Shown: positions 61,726 through 64,000 of the stretch, one piece after another
Numbering within the stretch: position 1 is the first letter of the stretch
Layout of the letters: each line of letters starts with the position of its first letter
Source of the DNA: Mucilaginibacter gossypiicola
GTDB lineage: Bacteria > Bacteroidota > Bacteroidia > Sphingobacteriales > Sphingobacteriaceae
Reading direction: 5' to 3'
Assembly (NCBI RefSeq): GCF_900110105.1
Contig: NZ_FOCL01000004.1
Coordinates: 404,495 to 468,494, forward strand
Length of the DNA: 64,000 nucleotides
The notes under the pieces: generated by a model
Database searches by the model: none
Told to the model about the DNA's origin: nothing
Seen by the model: the letters and a program-made list of their open reading frames with translations, nothing else
Position numbers and translations under genes: made by a program

Positions 61726-61826
61726 TAAGTTCAATACAACACTTATCATATCACAAAATAATTTGCAATTAACTGTTAGGCGATTAAAAAAATATAACGA
61801 TTATTGGCGCGTAATAAATTGCGGTC

Positions 61827-62018
61827 TGACATTGTTTTACTGACATTGTTTTGTCAGTGTTCAACTTTTTAAAACACGTGTTCAATTAAATATACTGGCA
61901 GATATTAAATTTCTGTATATCAGGTTGTTGATTATTTGTTGTGATTTATTGAACACTTAAGTTGTTGACTGTCAGTATTGAGTTTTTTTGAAGTGTTCAC
62001 ACTTTTAAAATTGAACAC
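61827..62018 (+). promoter_or_regulatory. Cluster of GTGTTCAA half-sites upstream of uxuA
   Basis: GTGTTCAA at 61858-61865 and 61879-61886, TTGAACAC at 61949-61956 and 62011-62018, and GTGTTCA at 61993-61999. They form inverted pairs, the closest being GTGTTCA(12 bp)TGAACAC at 61993-62018, 34 bp before the uxuA start. A tandem CTGACATTGTTTT (61827, 61841) with TGTCAG at 61853-61858 lies at the left edge. Likely operators for a dimeric sugar-acid regulator. Confidence 0.5.
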
Positions 62019-62051
62019 TCCTGTATTTGCATATTAAACCTACGATATAAA

Positions 62052-63245
62052 ATGAGTGATACCAATACAAGCAATACTTTCAGCATGGTCAACACCATGC
62101 GTTGGTATGGCCCCAATGATCCTGTGAGTTTAGCCGATATCAGGCAGGCCGGATGTACCGGCGTAGTAAGTGCCCTGCACCAAATCCCCAATGGCCAGGT
62201 ATGGACAGTTGAGGCTATCAACGAACGCAAAGCGATTATCGAAGCGGCCGGCCTTACCTGGGACGTAGTGGAAAGTGTACCCGTACATGAGGCTATCAAA
62301 ACCCAAACCGGCGATTATCAGCAATATATCGAAAACTACAAGCAAAGTTTGCAAAATTTAGCAGCCTGTGGTATCCATATCGTTACCTATAACTTTATGC
62401 CGGTACTCGATTGGACCCGCACCGATCTGAGCTTTACCGTTGAAGATGGCTCCAAAGCACTCCGCTTTGAAAAAGCCGCCTTTATTGCTTTTGATGTATT
62501 CATGCTGCAAAGGCCATGTGCCGAATGGGAGTATACCAGCGATGAACTTGACCGCGCCAAAGCCCGTTTTGACAGCATGACGGAGGATGATAAACAATTA
62601 CTGCAGCGTAATATAATAGCAGGTTTACCAGGCAGTGAGGAAAGTTTCACACTGGATAAATTCAGGGAAGCTTTGGCTGCTTACGATGGTATTGATGCCA
62701 AGCGGTTAAGGGAAAACCTCATTTATTTTCTGAGCGAGATCATCCCCGTTGCAGATGCCCACAATGTTAAAATGGTGATCCACCCCGATGATCCGCCATA
62801 TGCTATTTTGGGCCTGCCAAGGGTAGTAAGTACTGCCGAACATATTAACGCGCTTATTGAAGCCGTACCTTCGTTAAACAATGGTTTATGTTTCTGCACC
62901 GGATCATACGGTGTAAGGCCGGATAATGACCTGCCTGCCATGGTTAAACAATTTGGCGACAGGATCAATTTCATCCACTTGCGCAGTACCCGCCGAAATG
63001 GATTTGGCGATTTTTATGAAGATAACCACCTGGAAGGTGATGTGGATATGTATGCGGTGGTGAAAGAATTGGTACAGGTAATGAAGCAACGTAAATTAAG
63101 CATCCCAATGCGCCCCGATCATGGTCACCAGATGCTGGATGATCTGAAAAAGAAAACCAACCCCGGTTATTCTGCCATCGGAAGGCTGCGTGGCCTTGCC
63201 GAGTTGAGAGGCCTTGAACTGGGTATCATCCGCTCAATGGAATAA
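62052..63245 (+). CDS. uxuA: Mannonate dehydratase
   Basis: 397 residues of the UxuA family, which dehydrates D-mannonate to 2-keto-3-deoxy-gluconate in the glucuronate pathway, in the cytoplasm. TIM-barrel features: MRWYGPNDPVSLADIRQAGC, TGVVSALHQIPNGQVW, GIHIVTYNFMPVLDWTRTDL, MVIHPDDPPYAILGLPRVVS, GLCFCTGSYGVRPDNDLPAM, FIHLRSTRRNGFGDFYEDNH LEGDVDM, MRPDHGHQMLDD; the Cys/His/Asp metal-site residues are present. Length is normal. Followed by a terminator at 63268, so it is transcribed alone, under the GTGTTCAA cluster. Confidence 0.96.
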   Translation: MSDTNTSNTFSMVNTMRWYGPNDPVSLADIRQAGCTGVVSALHQIPNGQVWTVEAINERKAIIEAAGLTWDVVESVPVHEAIKTQTGDYQQYIENYKQSLQNLAACGIHIVTYNFMPVLDWTRTDLSFTVEDGSKALRFEKAAFIAFDVFMLQRPCAEWEYTSDELDRAKARFDSMTEDDKQLLQRNIIAGLPGSEESFTLDKFREALAAYDGIDAKRLRENLIYFLSEIIPVADAHNVKMVIHPDDPPYAILGLPRVVSTAEHINALIEAVPSLNNGLCFCTGSYGVRPDNDLPAMVKQFGDRINFIHLRSTRRNGFGDFYEDNHLEGDVDMYAVVKELVQVMKQRKLSIPMRPDHGHQMLDDLKKKTNPGYSAIGRLRGLAELRGLELGIIRSME

Positions 63246-63267
63246 AATATTTTTTAATACAATCCGG

Positions 63268-63299
63268 AAACGGGAGGTTCAAAAGAGCCTCCCGTTTTT
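63268..63299 (+). terminator. Rho-independent terminator of uxuA
   Basis: Stem CGGGAGGTTC / GAGCCTCCCG (one G-U pair) with loop AAAA at 63271-63294, followed by TTTTT and a further TTTT. Confidence 0.9.
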
Positions 63300-63422
63300 G
63301 TTTTATGGATATATACATTTTTTGAAATTATGGTGTACTTAAATGAAATGCCAGTGTAATTGTAAGTTTATTGATGTGCATAGCTTTAGTTAATTATTAA
63401 AACCAATTAATTAAATCAAATT

Positions 63423-64000
63423 ATGAAAAAACAATTAAGCAAACTGATGTTTGGCAGCTCGTTGCTGCTTTTAACCCTGGTATCGGCATGTAGCAAAGAC
63501 GCAAGCAAGCCCGCCGCTACCAATGGCAACACCACCGCGCCGCGGGCCGCTGTACCTCAAAGCGGTTTTAGTTTATGGGGAACCTGTAATGGAGCGCCCT
63601 ATAACATTTCGGGGACTAACGGTATAGCTATTCCCGTAGGGAATTGTAGCACCGATATTGATGCTGCACAACAAAGCACAGGGCAAAACGCTACCGGACT
63701 GCAGTTTAATGGTTGCTTTAAAGGGGGGACAAGCGCTTCCAGTTCGGCAAGTGAGCAGGCAGTTTTCCTGTGCGATAACGTTTCGCAATGGAATGGTAAC
63801 GAAATGGGCTTCGTGAAAACCCTGAATGATAATGCCCTGAAAGGGTATTTACAGGGAGGCGGGCAGTACATTACCCAGGTAATATCTGTTGGCGACAACG
63901 GCTACCACACTTTTAAATGCCAGGCCCGTTCGGGCAACGTGCACCAGGTTGATTTTTATGTGGATGGGACATATAAATTCACCCTTACCAACAACAGCGG
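63423..64000 (+). CDS. Lipoprotein, 3' end beyond window
   Basis: At least 192 residues, truncated by the window edge. Signal peptide with lipobox L-V-S-A-C (KKQLSKLMFGSSLLLLTLVS AC) followed by an Ala/Thr/Asn-rich linker and, from about residue 45, a Gly/Asn/Ser-rich domain with several Cys (GTCNGAPYNISG, VGNCSTDID, NGCFKGG). No family is recognised; the late segment (YLQGGGQYITQVISVGDNGY) suggests a beta-sandwich carbohydrate-binding or LamG-like domain, but this is a guess. Surface exposure is likely for a Bacteroidota lipoprotein. Confidence 0.75.
   Translation, partial: MKKQLSKLMFGSSLLLLTLVSACSKDASKPAATNGNTTAPRAAVPQSGFSLWGTCNGAPYNISGTNGIAIPVGNCSTDIDAAQQSTGQNATGLQFNGCFKGGTSASSSASEQAVFLCDNVSQWNGNEMGFVKTLNDNALKGYLQGGGQYITQVISVGDNGYHTFKCQARSGNVHQVDFYVDGTYKFTLTNNS

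Noticed and set aside
61444..61749. Small minus-strand ORFs (up to 101 codons)
   Set aside because: Same dispersed repeat in inverted orientation; frames are not conserved between copies.

Overview
The window looks like a chromosomal segment of a soil- or plant-type member of the Bacteroidota, most probably family Sphingobacteriaceae (Mucilaginibacter/Pedobacter-like). The signs are moderate GC, weak Shine-Dalgarno sites, lipoprotein signal peptides ending in a lipobox Cys, an outer-membrane beta-barrel with a carboxypeptidase-like N-domain, a propeller-type hybrid two-component sensor, several Tat-exported sugar enzymes and many palindromic intergenic repeats typical of this group. The genus is an inference from style, not from a database match.

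Layout. 1-919 (minus strand) holds the most unusual object: four consecutive tiny genes for exported peptides. All carry the octapeptide KRDLGSAD; in three it is the exact C-terminus, and in the fourth it is repeated at least five times in 14-15-residue units before the window edge cuts the gene. The codons for the motif differ between genes, so the peptide, not the DNA, is conserved. A divergent gene (1488) encodes an exported TPR protein with a membrane helix and a histidine-kinase phosphoacceptor domain but no ATPase domain. 2934-11729 is mixed: a hypothetical, an XRE regulator, a UvrD/PcrA helicase, an AT-rich two-gene unit of unknown function, a lone receiver, a beta-helix-like exported protein and an M1 peptidase. 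12563-22797 holds a YyaL/DUF255 protein, a SlyD-type isomerase, an exported protein, a large outer-membrane barrel, a hotdog thioesterase, a TPR histidine kinase and a fatty-acid desaturase.

23487-41091 is a long co-directional sugar block: TolB-like protein, four xylose-isomerase-type TIM barrels, two GMC flavoprotein dehydrogenases, two gluconate-2-dehydrogenase-subunit-3-type partners, two Gfo/Idh/MocA oxidoreductases, two transporters, a lipoprotein cytochrome c and a DUF1080 (3-keto-disaccharide hydrolase) protein, closed by a terminator. I read it as a periplasmic pathway that oxidises a glycoside (probably at C3), passes electrons to cytochrome c, cleaves the keto-glycoside and reduces the keto sugar. 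A propeller hybrid sensor kinase (41331) follows and may regulate it.

46436-49941 is a multi-PAS kinase with a single-domain receiver. 50536-59242 is a six-gene-plus operon for a tripartite MacB-type ABC export system (HlyD adaptor, TolC, ATPase, two permeases) with its own sigma-54 activator and kinase; a sigma-54 -24/-12 promoter is visible just before the first gene. 59654-64000 has a Tat-exported GH36-like alpha-galactosidase, mannonate dehydratase (uxuA) behind a cluster of GTGTTCAA half-sites, and a truncated lipoprotein.

Non-coding DNA is rich in mobile-looking repeats: a 279-bp MITE with perfect 21-bp inverted termini and an 8-bp target duplication (49992-50270), four copies or fragments of a GTCATTGCGAGG palindrome, two inverted copies of a ~250-bp repeat 49 kb apart, and two loci carrying rows of stem-loops that all have 3-nt loops. 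No tRNA, rRNA or CRISPR array was seen.
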